Made by a program: the position numbers and the translations under genes
Notes under the pieces: generated by a model
What the model was told of the DNA's origin: nothing
The model's database searches: none
Seen by the model: only the letters and a program-made list of their open reading frames with translations
NCBI GenBank assembly: GCA_008501785.1
Contig: QQUD01000869.1
Location: 1-5,939, forward strand
Source: Chloroflexota bacterium
GTDB lineage: Bacteria; Chloroflexota; Anaerolineae; Promineifilales; Promineifilaceae
Length of the DNA stretch: 5,939 nt
Direction of reading: 5' to 3'
Part shown: piece by piece, positions 1 through 5,750 of the stretch
Layout: every line of letters starts with the position of its first letter
How positions within the stretch are numbered: position 1 is the stretch's first letter

Positions 1-201
1 TGAGAGCATGGCGAGCTGGTGTTTGATGTCTGGCGTGGCGTCGAGGAGGAAAACGGCCGTTTCATCCCCCCGCGCATCTACCACCGCCAAACTCGCCGGA
101 TACCCCACACGCCCCGACACACAATTCTCGCAGCGACAGCCAATATGCGGCAGTCCTGCATCCTGCATTTCGCCTAAAATAAGTGCAAATAAATCTGACA
201 T
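1..201 (-). CDS. MBL-fold metallo-hydrolase, N-terminal part (cut by window edge)
   Basis: Reading leftwards from an ATG at 201, 67 codons stay open to the window edge. The product starts MSDLFALILGEMQDAGLPHI, followed by G-C-x-C-x-x-C at residues 21-27, then a strand-like segment ASLAVVDA and FLLDATPDIKHQL at 51-63. This order is the usual opening of PqqB/PhnP-like metallo-beta-lactamase-fold hydrolases: a first strand and 'LG..QD.G.P..GC.C..C', then a 'LIDATPD...QL' strand. In PhnP-type members such Cys residues belong to a structural zinc site. The catalytic HxHxDH metal motif would lie further along, outside the window, so activity and substrate cannot be judged. There is no Shine-Dalgarno sequence before the ATG, but a TATAAT sits seven bases upstream, which suggests a leaderless message. 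The gene is divergent from the nitroreductase gene. The family call is fairly secure; the subfamily is not. Confidence 0.72.
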   Translation of the reverse strand, partial: MSDLFALILGEMQDAGLPHIGCRCENCVSGRVGYPASLAVVDARGDETAVFLLDATPDIKHQLAMLS

Positions 202-207
202 TTTTGC

Positions 208-232
208 ATTATAACGAATTTTTACGAATTTT
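208..232 (-). promoter_or_regulatory. Putative -10 box and twin direct repeat for the leftward hydrolase gene
   Basis: On the minus strand a perfect TATAAT (213 to 208) lies so that transcription starting seven bases downstream would begin at the A of the ATG at 201. No ribosome-binding site is present, which agrees with a leaderless transcript. Immediately upstream are two copies of AAAATTCGT (plus-strand ACGAATTTT at 214-222 and 224-232). They are spaced exactly 10 bp, one helical turn, as expected for a regulator binding one face of the DNA. No convincing -35 hexamer is visible at 16-18 bp, so activation by a protein on the repeat is possible. This is inference from sequence alone. Confidence 0.4.
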
Positions 233-339
233 GAGCGTGTTCGAAAATATATTGAATTTAAAAATGAATTGTCTCATTTTGAACAAAGCCAAATTTGGAA
301 ATAGTCCTTGCCTAGAGTAAAAACAATCCATCACAAATG

Positions 340-374
340 AAAAGCTGAAACCTGATAGCTGAAACCTGACAGCT
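340..374 (+). repeat. Heptameric tandem repeat (consensus GANANCT, five units)
   Basis: Five 7-bp units run head to tail: AAAAGCT (340-346), GAAACCT (347-353), GATAGCT (354-360), GAAACCT (361-367) and GACAGCT (368-374). It can equally be described as a 14-bp repeat, AGCTGAAACCTGA, present at 343-355 and 357-369 with a third partial copy. The array ends eight bases before the AGGAG ribosome-binding site of the nitroreductase gene, so it would lie in that gene's 5' leader. It resembles the short tandemly repeated heptamers found between genes in some filamentous bacteria. Function is unknown. Confidence 0.75.
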
Positions 375-393
375 TTTCCCCAGGAGAACGGAA

Positions 394-1065
394 ATGACAG
401 CAGAATTTATACCTCATGATGACTTTATCGAATATTCGTTGGACGAGTCTCGTACACGTGCCAATGCTTTTTATGCGAACGTGAAACGGCGGCGCACGAT
501 TCGTGAATTTGCGGATCGACCTGTGCCGCGGGACATTATTGAAACTTGTTTGTTGGCTGCGGGCACAGCTCCGAATGGTGCAAACTTGCAGCCGTGGCAT
601 TTTGTGGTTGTGTCAGAAGCCCAAATTAAGCAGCAAATTCGAGAGGCGGCGGAAGAAGAGGAACGTGATTTTTATCATCGACGTGCTCCGCAAGAGTGGT
701 TGGACGCACTGGCCCCGCTTGGGACTGATGAAAATAAATCATTTTTGACGGTAGCGCCCTACCTCATCGCTATTTTTAGCAAATCGTACAACCTGCTGCC
801 GGATGGTCGCAAAGTGAAAAATTATTATGTGCAAGAATCGGTGAGCATTGCCACTGGCATTCTGATCACGGCACTGCACCATGCTGGTTTAGCCACGTTG
901 ACACACACGCCCAGTCCAATGGGGTTTTTGAACGATTTGTTGCAACGCCCTAAAAACGAGCGTCCCCTGATTTTACTGGTCGTTGGATACCCCGCAGAGG
1001 ATGCGCAGATTCCAGTTTTTGCGCAACAGAAAAAAGGCCTGCATGAAATCGCTACGTTTATTTAA
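394..1065 (+). CDS. Nitroreductase-family flavoprotein, iodotyrosine deiodinase-like
   Basis: The 223-residue product is a full-length nitroreductase-fold protein that probably binds FMN and works as a cytoplasmic homodimer. No signal peptide or membrane segment is seen. FMN-phosphate contacts are expected at KRRRTIR (31-37), and [12 protein letters not shown] (57-68) is the conserved flavin-side loop. It lines up well with animal iodotyrosine deiodinase. The three residues that bind the zwitterion of iodotyrosine in human IYD (Glu157, Tyr161, Lys182) fall on E90, Y94 and K115 with identical spacing, and the later THTP segment (171-173 region) and VGYP (197-200) also match. Bacterial IYD homologues with deiodinase activity are known, for example from Haliscomenobacter. 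Reductive dehalogenation of halotyrosine is therefore the best guess, with a general nitroreductase as the alternative. The start is supported by AGGAG at 382-386, seven bases before the ATG. The gene stands alone, divergent from the hydrolase at its left. Confidence 0.88.
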   Translation: MTAEFIPHDDFIEYSLDESRTRANAFYANVKRRRTIREFADRPVPRDIIETCLLAAGTAPNGANLQPWHFVVVSEAQIKQQIREAAEEEERDFYHRRAPQEWLDALAPLGTDENKSFLTVAPYLIAIFSKSYNLLPDGRKVKNYYVQESVSIATGILITALHHAGLATLTHTPSPMGFLNDLLQRPKNERPLILLVVGYPAEDAQIPVFAQQKKGLHEIATFI

Positions 1066-1081
1066 TTATAGGCGTTGGTTT

Positions 1082-1101
1082 GTTGTGAAATAGTTCACAA
1101 C
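1082..1101. promoter_or_regulatory. Crp/Fnr-type operator palindrome upstream of the kelch gene
   Basis: GTTGTGAAATAGTTCACAAC has perfect 8-bp arms around a 4-bp centre. Its core, TGTGA-N6-TCACA at 1084-1099, is the exact half-site pattern recognised by Crp-family regulators such as E. coli CRP. It lies 85 bp before the kelch-protein ATG. A candidate promoter overlaps it: TTGTGA at 1083-1088, a 17-bp spacer, and TATATT at 1106-1111. If that promoter is real, a bound regulator would cover the -35 region and act as a repressor. The palindrome follows the nitroreductase stop codon by 16 bases but has no T-run after it, so it is a poor terminator. The cognate regulator is not in the window. Confidence 0.5.
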
Positions 1102-1185
1102 CTTGTATATTATTAACTTTGTTGCAGTTTTCTATGTTGGAAATTTCTCGACAATTTTAACAATGAGCCAGTACAAGGAAGAACA

Positions 1186-2706
1186 ATGAACCAAATGCAA
1201 ATTGAACAAGAAGAAATTGTTGAAGTGGAACGGCCGTCTTTTTTGAAAAAGATATTTGGGCCACCCCGGTTGCCAAAACCTTTGATTTGGACGGCCGTTT
1301 TGTCAATCATTAGCATTTCGATTTTGATCCTAAACAGTCAGCGCATCCTTTATTGGTTTGATTTTAGTTTAGGATATGTTGGCAATTCCTGGTTGGATAA
1401 AGCGATCCAAATAAACCCTGCTCTGTTTTTTGCCGTGTGTATGGCGTATTGCATTCTCATCTATTTGCTGCTTCGCGTTTTAAACTTTCAAATTGCTATT
1501 GTTATCTGGTCGGCAGTTACCTATTTTCACCTGCGAGACATTGTGCTCTGGACAAGATGCAACGTGTGGAAGGTTTTGCCATTGTCAGAGGAATCTTGTG
1601 CAGAATGGGGTATTGGACTTTCTATTCTATTTGCTGGCATTGTTGGGTTGGTTCTAGCGGCTTCACTGCGTCCGTCTGTTGATGCAACGGCTGCTTCACG
1701 GCGCTCTCGCATTCTTATACCTGTTACTATTTTGGCCACAGTCTGGATGCTCGGGCTTTTGGCGTGGTTTGGGTGGAATTTGATTGTGCCGGTCGATGGC
1801 TGGATACCGATTCCTGTTGATAACCCACCTCCAGCACGTATTTCGACAGCTATTGCTTATGATAGTTTGCGGGAAACGGCCGTTATGTTTGGCGGTGGTT
1901 ACGATTGGCAAGGTGCGGCCTGGTATGATTACACATCGTTAAATGACACCTGGATATGGAACGGTGATGATTGGGAGCAAAAAACCTCCTCTACAACCCC
2001 GCCCGGTCGTTTTTCCCATCAGATGGCCTATGACCCTATTCGTGAGCGAATTGTCATGTTTGGTGGACAAACAAACGAACATTCCTTAGGAGATACGTGG
2101 GAGTGGGATGGTGCAGAATGGCACGAGCGCCATCCGGTTGACTCGCCGCCTGCACGCTGCTGCCACGTCATGTTTTTTGATACGCAGCGGGGCAAAGTTG
2201 TGGCGTCTAGTGGCTTGCAAACACCTGATCATTTTCTTAGTGACATTTGGGAATGGGATGGCGATAACTGGACTCAGATTATTAATGAAACGCCAACGCC
2301 ACTGATGAGCGGTTATCCATTAGCGTATAACTCTGACAAAGCGATGGGTGTTGTATTAGCTGGCAGTGACACATGGATTTGGCAAAATGGACAATGGACA
2401 TTTGATCATACCGCTGAAATTTCTTGCCGAACGGATTCTAGTTTTGCGTACGATCCTGTTCGGGGGGTATATATTTTGTATGGGGGCCTCGATACAGCAA
2501 CAGGCTGTAGGAATCAGGATGCCTGGTATTTTGATGGCGGGTCGTGGACATCTATGCCATTGGAAAATTCACCGGGTAGCTTGACTCGTCATATCATGTT
2601 TTATGACCAGAAACGACGATCTGTGATGCTGTTCGGTGGAGATGATGCCAATGGTATTCAAAATCGCCTTTGGGAACTTCACTGGCCGAAGCCCGATTCA
2701 GAATAA
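1186..2706 (+). CDS. Membrane protein with C-terminal six-repeat kelch-like propeller
   Basis: The 506-residue product has two parts. Residues 1-32 are acidic then basic (KKIFGPPRLPKP), followed by hydrophobic helices at about 33-50, 78-97, 100-115, 142-160 and 176-200. Arg-rich loops at 161-175 and before helix 1 suggest a cytoplasmic N-terminus and an extracellular C-terminus; a loop with Cys125 and Cys138 would also be outside. Residues 217-500 hold six kelch-like repeats of about 40 residues. Each has a pattern like 'R..h..AYD..R...VMFGG', then 'DTWEWDG..W'. Tryptophan motifs sit at about 255-263, 304-312, 354-362, 396-404, 446-454 and 495-500. Six repeats would form one closed beta-propeller, probably for binding a protein or a glycan; no catalytic residues are evident. 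AAGGA at 1175-1179 supports the ATG. The gene is convergent with the RdhA-like gene and separated from it by only 25 bp. The specific role is unknown. Confidence 0.82.
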   Translation: MNQMQIEQEEIVEVERPSFLKKIFGPPRLPKPLIWTAVLSIISISILILNSQRILYWFDFSLGYVGNSWLDKAIQINPALFFAVCMAYCILIYLLLRVLNFQIAIVIWSAVTYFHLRDIVLWTRCNVWKVLPLSEESCAEWGIGLSILFAGIVGLVLAASLRPSVDATAASRRSRILIPVTILATVWMLGLLAWFGWNLIVPVDGWIPIPVDNPPPARISTAIAYDSLRETAVMFGGGYDWQGAAWYDYTSLNDTWIWNGDDWEQKTSSTTPPGRFSHQMAYDPIRERIVMFGGQTNEHSLGDTWEWDGAEWHERHPVDSPPARCCHVMFFDTQRGKVVASSGLQTPDHFLSDIWEWDGDNWTQIINETPTPLMSGYPLAYNSDKAMGVVLAGSDTWIWQNGQWTFDHTAEISCRTDSSFAYDPVRGVYILYGGLDTATGCRNQDAWYFDGGSWTSMPLENSPGSLTRHIMFYDQKRRSVMLFGGDDANGIQNRLWELHWPKPDSE

Positions 2707-2731
2707 TAACAAAGCAGGTGTGAAACTGGTA

Positions 2732-4102
2732 TCAACGAGTCTCTTTGAGCCAGTCAGGATTGTCGAGGGTGGCGGGGAAACGGCCGTATACAAAATCATC
2801 CAACTTCAACGCCGCTTCTCGAAAAATGGCGGATTGTTTGATGCCAGCGCGAACCAAATTGTGCATCGTGTTATTGGGGTGCGAGTAGGGGCAGACGCTC
2901 ATGCAGCGGCCGCAGTCGGTACCTATCGTACACCAGTAGGTAAAACAGGACTCTGAGTTGATTTGCCAACGCAGCACGCCGTCAATTTCTTTCCGATCAG
3001 CAAATGAAATCGATTTGCTGGGACAGACATCTGCACATTTTTTACAGCGCGTACAAAAATCAATCATCGTCATGTCGCGTTTGCGCTCATCTGGAATCAA
3101 GGGTAAATCGGTGGTGACGACCGCCAATCGCACACGCGGACCCAATTCTGGCGTCATTAGCAACCCCATCCGTCCAATTTCACCCAATCCGGCATCACGT
3201 GCTACCAGGGGGCAAACGACCCGATAGCTGCCGTCGATGTGGGCGCGGGCTGCATATCCCAAATGGCGAATAAATTCAGCAATTTGCACCGCAATCGCAC
3301 CTGAATTTAAATATTGTTGGGCAGATTCCATCATCGTCGGACCGTGTGGGGCGCGGTCTAGCAGCAATTTGTCCATTTCCACGGTGAAGGCGATACCGAA
3401 TTGATGTTCCAATGTGACTGGTTGGCCGTATTTGTCACCGCGTCCGACGGTGCTATACAAATGATAATCTTGCAGCTTGGTGATACCCACGGAAACAGCC
3501 CCCAGTTTTTTGGTCCATTCTTTGATGAATTGTGTTATTTCTGTTGCGTCTACGGGTTGTGGTGAGTCTGGTAATTGTTCGTCGTCGAGTGTGGGATGAA
3601 AGGCGGCGACGGCTTTGAAGCTGGCATGGGCGGCTGAGGCGGTGATGGGGGTGTAGTAGCGTGCACCTTTGGTGGCAAGGCCGGGGCGCTTGCGGAAGTT
3701 GTCGTCTAACGGCCGTTTTTCTGGCCGCCGCGCATAATAATCTGCAAACCGTTTAGACCCATCGACGAGAAGGTTTCGCGAAAACATGATGTCACGCTCG
3801 TCGATGCGGGTGGTTGGCGTGTCGTTGTCGGCGGGCGGGTTGTTGCCGATGGGCAGCAGTGGGATGATGATGGCGAGGGCGGTGAGGGTGATGAGGGTGG
3901 GGGAAACGGCCGTTGGCCACCGCAAATCCATCATTGCTGCTGCCAAATAGGGTAAAGGCAGCACACCAGCCATCAAAACAGCTCGTTTTGTGGCATAAGG
4001 TTCTTCTTCCTGCCACGAAACAAGCGCAAATACAAGCATCGACAATAAAACAACCGCACCAACTGCTAATGAAATAACCGCGAAAATTTGAGTGCCTGAC
4101 AT
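2732..4102 (-). CDS. Reductive dehalogenase (RdhA) homologue with N-terminal membrane helices
   Basis: The 456-residue product ends in the two iron-sulfur motifs typical of reductive dehalogenases. Cluster one is C350-x2-C353-x2-C356-x3-C360-P. Cluster two is C386-x10-C397-x2-C400-x3-C404-P followed by YSHP, with the preceding W390 and 'GTDCG' as in TceA/PceA-type enzymes. Before these lie the corrinoid-domain signatures FIRHLGY (277-283) and GLGEIGRMG (305-313), so a cobamide cofactor is expected. Y264 is a candidate for the catalytic tyrosine. The N-terminus is unusual: instead of a twin-arginine signal peptide it has hydrophobic helices at about 5-29, 41-58 and 68-85. RdhA-like proteins with N-terminal membrane helices and no RdhB have been reported from genome surveys, and this fits them. 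The catalytic domain may then face the cytoplasm. AGGAG at 4112-4108 precedes the ATG by five bases. No RdhB-like gene is nearby. Substrate unknown; epoxyqueuosine-reductase-like (QueG) ancestry is the main alternative but lacks the membrane part. Confidence 0.85.
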   Translation of the reverse strand: MSGTQIFAVISLAVGAVVLLSMLVFALVSWQEEEPYATKRAVLMAGVLPLPYLAAAMMDLRWPTAVSPTLITLTALAIIIPLLPIGNNPPADNDTPTTRIDERDIMFSRNLLVDGSKRFADYYARRPEKRPLDDNFRKRPGLATKGARYYTPITASAAHASFKAVAAFHPTLDDEQLPDSPQPVDATEITQFIKEWTKKLGAVSVGITKLQDYHLYSTVGRGDKYGQPVTLEHQFGIAFTVEMDKLLLDRAPHGPTMMESAQQYLNSGAIAVQIAEFIRHLGYAARAHIDGSYRVVCPLVARDAGLGEIGRMGLLMTPELGPRVRLAVVTTDLPLIPDERKRDMTMIDFCTRCKKCADVCPSKSISFADRKEIDGVLRWQINSESCFTYWCTIGTDCGRCMSVCPYSHPNNTMHNLVRAGIKQSAIFREAALKLDDFVYGRFPATLDNPDWLKETR

Positions 4103-4165
4103 GGATTCTCCTGGATGGTATTCGCTTTTCTTAGCAAAATAGACCTGTTCCTAAATAAGAAACAA

Positions 4166-4214
4166 GACACAGATTTAATTCTTTTATCTATGAAAATCTG
4201 TGTTTATCTGTGTT
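4166..4214. repeat. Inverted and tandem decamer repeat (AATCTGTGTT family)
   Basis: Two direct decamers, AATCTGTGTT (4195-4204) and TATCTGTGTT (4205-4214), are preceded by an inverted copy, GACACAGATT (4166-4175). The perfect arms ACACAGATTT (4167-4176) and AAATCTGTGT (4194-4203) enclose a 17-base loop. The element lies between the TPR gene and the RdhA-like gene, both read leftwards. Read on that strand the stem is followed by a moderately T-rich stretch (CTTGTTTCTTATTT), so it could work as a weak terminator or attenuator between them. The stem is AT-rich and the same decamer recurs at 5751-5780, so a dispersed intergenic repeat is the more economical explanation. Confidence 0.65.
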
Positions 4215-4231
4215 TGTTATTCTTATTTCAG

Positions 4232-4735
4232 CTATTGTACTTGAATTGAGAATTTTTCCACCCAGGATTGGAAATGGGCGTGGTCTTTGGGGGTGAGATA
4301 GGGGTTGGAAACGGCCGTTTTGCACACCCTTAGCGCCTCTTCAAACTGGCCTTGTCGCCGGTAAATGACGCGCAAATGTTCGTAAGGGAACCGGGTTGGC
4401 ACTTGATCGAGCATCGCTGCTTCGTAGGCGACAATGGCCTGTTCAACCTGACCTGCCATTTCATGTGCTTTGCCGTTGGAGAGATTTCCCAACATGCGGG
4501 GGCGTAGTTCACTGTAAAGCAAATCAAATGCTCTCAGCTTTGCTTTAATTTGTGGCGTTGGGGATTGTTGTTCTAGCTGCTGTGATTCGGTTTCAATTTT
4601 GTGGATCAGCGCTTGCCGGGATGCGCCTTTTGTCATCGCTTCTTCAAACTGCTGGCGCATTGCTGTTTCTGCTTCTTGAAACAATGCTTCACTATCATTA
4701 TTTGCCTGTTTTTTAAACGACCACCATTTTGCCAT
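4232..4735 (-). CDS. Small TPR-repeat protein, function unknown
   Basis: The 167-residue product has no signal peptide or membrane segment and should be cytoplasmic. Residues 14-60 are rich in Glu, Gln and Ala with few breaks, consistent with long helices or a short coiled coil. Residues about 83-148 contain two helix-turn-helix repeats of TPR type: 'G...NGKAHEMAGQVEQAIVAYE' (83-105) and 'YEHLRVIYRRQGQFEEALRVCKTA' in two halves (118-141), each with the small residue/Ala-Tyr spacing of TPRs. The likely role is protein binding. AAGGAG (4751-4746) lies ten bases before the ATG, slightly distant but convincing. The gene reads towards the RdhA-like gene with a 129-bp gap containing an inverted repeat, so co-transcription is possible but not assured. 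I do not recognise a named family. Confidence 0.78.
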   Translation of the reverse strand: MAKWWSFKKQANNDSEALFQEAETAMRQQFEEAMTKGASRQALIHKIETESQQLEQQSPTPQIKAKLRAFDLLYSELRPRMLGNLSNGKAHEMAGQVEQAIVAYEAAMLDQVPTRFPYEHLRVIYRRQGQFEEALRVCKTAVSNPYLTPKDHAHFQSWVEKFSIQVQ

Positions 4736-4852
4736 AATTAATTTACTCCTTATCTTTAATTTTGGAGCTTTGTCTTACTAAATCCATTACATTTATCCCG
4801 CTCTCATCTAAGCACAAAATGGATAAACCGAGGATAATACCGAAAACTATCT

Positions 4853-4886
4853 AGGTGCGGCGCACTTTCCGAAGTGCGCCGCACCT
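4853..4886. repeat. Perfect 15-bp GC-rich hairpin with TCCG tetraloop (REP-like)
   Basis: AGGTGCGGCGCACTT (4853-4867) is followed by TCCG and then its exact reverse complement (4872-4886). As RNA the loop UCCG is of the stable UNCG class, though closed by U-A rather than C-G. Each arm is itself a near-palindrome (GTGCG-G-CGCAC at 4855-4865), so alternative folds exist. It lies between divergently transcribed genes (TPR leftwards, permease rightwards), so it cannot be an ordinary terminator for either, and no T-run follows it. It ends eight bases before the permease ribosome-binding site. A REP-like dispersed element or a 5'-leader structure is most likely. Confidence 0.85.
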
Positions 4887-4906
4887 CTCATTGCAGGAAG
4901 GTTTCC

Positions 4907-5695
4907 ATGATGGACTTAGACTTACAATGGTATTCGTATGTTTTTGTATTGTTAGCTGGATTTGGTGCTGGTTTTATTAATACGTTGGCAGGTAGTGGCT
5001 CACTAATTACGCTGCCGCTGCTCATTTTCCTGGGCTTACCGGCGACGGTGGCGAATGGAACGAATCGGGTGGGTGTGCTGGTACAAACGGCCGTTGCCAC
5101 CAACAGCTTTCATAAACAAAAAATGCTGGACGTGCGTGGCGGGCTGATTTTGGCCGCTCCAGCAATCGTTGGTTCACTTATTGGCGCACAAATTGCGGTT
5201 AATCTCAACGAAGAGATGATGCGGCTGGCAATTGGGGTGCTGATGGTGGTGATGCTGGTCGTGATTTTGGTGCGCCCCAAACGATGGTTAGAAGGTCGCC
5301 CCGAAGCGCTGCAAGAACGTCCTGGCATCGTGCAAATCCTCGTCTTTTTTGCGATTGGCATTTATGGTGGATTTATTCAGGCTGGCGTTGGCATCTTTTT
5401 GCTGGCTGGCCTGGTATTGAGCGTTGGGTATGATTTGGTACGCTCTAATGCCGTAAAAACATTGATCGTATTTTGTTTCACCGTTGCGGCTTTGATGGTG
5501 TTCGTGATTAATGATCAGGTGCATTGGGGGATGGGTATTTTGCTGGCGATTGGCAATGCATTTGGCGGTTGGTATGCGGCGCGCATGGCGGTTAAACGGG
5601 GTGCGCAGTTTGTGCGTTATTTGTTGATTGCGGTTGTTGTTATTTCGGCGCTTAACTTTTTAGGGATTCTTGATTTGATTAAAAGCTGGTTTTAG
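4907..5695 (+). CDS. TauE/SafE-family anion permease (putative sulfite/organosulfonate exporter)
   Basis: The 262-residue product is almost entirely hydrophobic, with helices at about 8-28, 30-48, 78-98, 104-123, 141-160, 163-175, 182-201, 206-225 and 236-256. It has the two-fold internal repeat of the TauE/SafE family. The first half carries GAGFINTLAGSGSLITLP (20-37) and the GLPATVANGTNRVGV stretch (43-57); the second carries GGFIQAGVGIFLL (154-166) and VRSNAVKTL (178-186). Members move small anions such as sulfite or sulfoacetate across the inner membrane; the substrate here cannot be read from sequence. A GTG at 4874 would lengthen the protein by 11 residues, but it sits inside the hairpin arm and has no ribosome-binding site. 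The ATG at 4907 has AGGAAGG (4895-4901) at a good distance; ATG 4910 is equally possible. It is monocistronic in the window, and convergent with the recombinase. Confidence 0.88.
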   Translation: MMDLDLQWYSYVFVLLAGFGAGFINTLAGSGSLITLPLLIFLGLPATVANGTNRVGVLVQTAVATNSFHKQKMLDVRGGLILAAPAIVGSLIGAQIAVNLNEEMMRLAIGVLMVVMLVVILVRPKRWLEGRPEALQERPGIVQILVFFAIGIYGGFIQAGVGIFLLAGLVLSVGYDLVRSNAVKTLIVFCFTVAALMVFVINDQVHWGMGILLAIGNAFGGWYAARMAVKRGAQFVRYLLIAVVVISALNFLGILDLIKSWF

Positions 5696-5750
5696 AGTGG
5701 CAACAGCGGATTTGAGTAAGGAACGGGTTCACCACTATAGCCATTCTAAA

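Larger units (their letters stand above)
51..5095. repeat. Dispersed palindrome ACGGCCGT, nine copies
   Basis: Exact ACGGCCGT octamers are at 53-60, 1230-1237, 1291-1298, 1876-1883, 2780-2787, 3709-3716, 3906-3913, 4311-4318 and 5087-5094. Most are extended to AACGGCCGTT, and five (at 53, 1876, 2780, 3906 and 4311) have GGAAA or GGAAAA in front. All nine are within coding sequences, on genes of both strands. Six are read as Thr-Ala-Val (ACG GCC GTT), two as Arg-Pro and one as Gly-Arg. Chance expectation for one 8-mer in this length is about 0.09. This resembles the HIP1 octamer of cyanobacteria in being a short, over-abundant palindrome that tolerates coding sequence. Confidence 0.9.

Noticed and set aside
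289..298. Perfect 10-bp palindrome CCAAATTTGG
   Set aside because: It is short and AT-rich in an AT-rich spacer, with no second copy in the window. A chance origin cannot be excluded.
1082..1101. The palindrome after the nitroreductase gene as a rho-independent terminator
   Set aside because: The stem is 8 bp, AT-rich and not followed by a T-run. The exact Crp half-site pattern explains it better.
2906..2913. GCGGCCGC as a tenth copy of the dispersed palindrome
   Set aside because: It shares only the CGGCCG core and lacks the flanking A/T, so it is not counted.
2636..2956. 106-codon open frame on the plus strand
   Set aside because: It overlaps the end of the kelch gene in another frame and runs antisense to the well-supported RdhA-like gene, including its Fe-S cysteine codons.
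3833..3863. Four GGG tracts on the plus strand as a possible G-quadruplex
   Set aside because: Loops of 1, 11 and 7 bases are uneven and long. The tracts follow from Pro/Gly codons in the RdhA-like membrane region on the other strand.
4782..4827. Overlapping inverted repeats ATCCATT/AATGGAT and TTTATCC/GGATAAA
   Set aside because: Arms of only 7 bp with spacers of more than 20 bases in AT-rich DNA; not distinguishable from chance.
4874..4906. GTG at 4874 as the permease start
   Set aside because: It lies inside the 3' arm of the 15-bp hairpin, has no ribosome-binding site, and adds residues (RRTSHCRKVS) with no family counterpart. The ATG at 4907 has AGGAAGG at proper distance.
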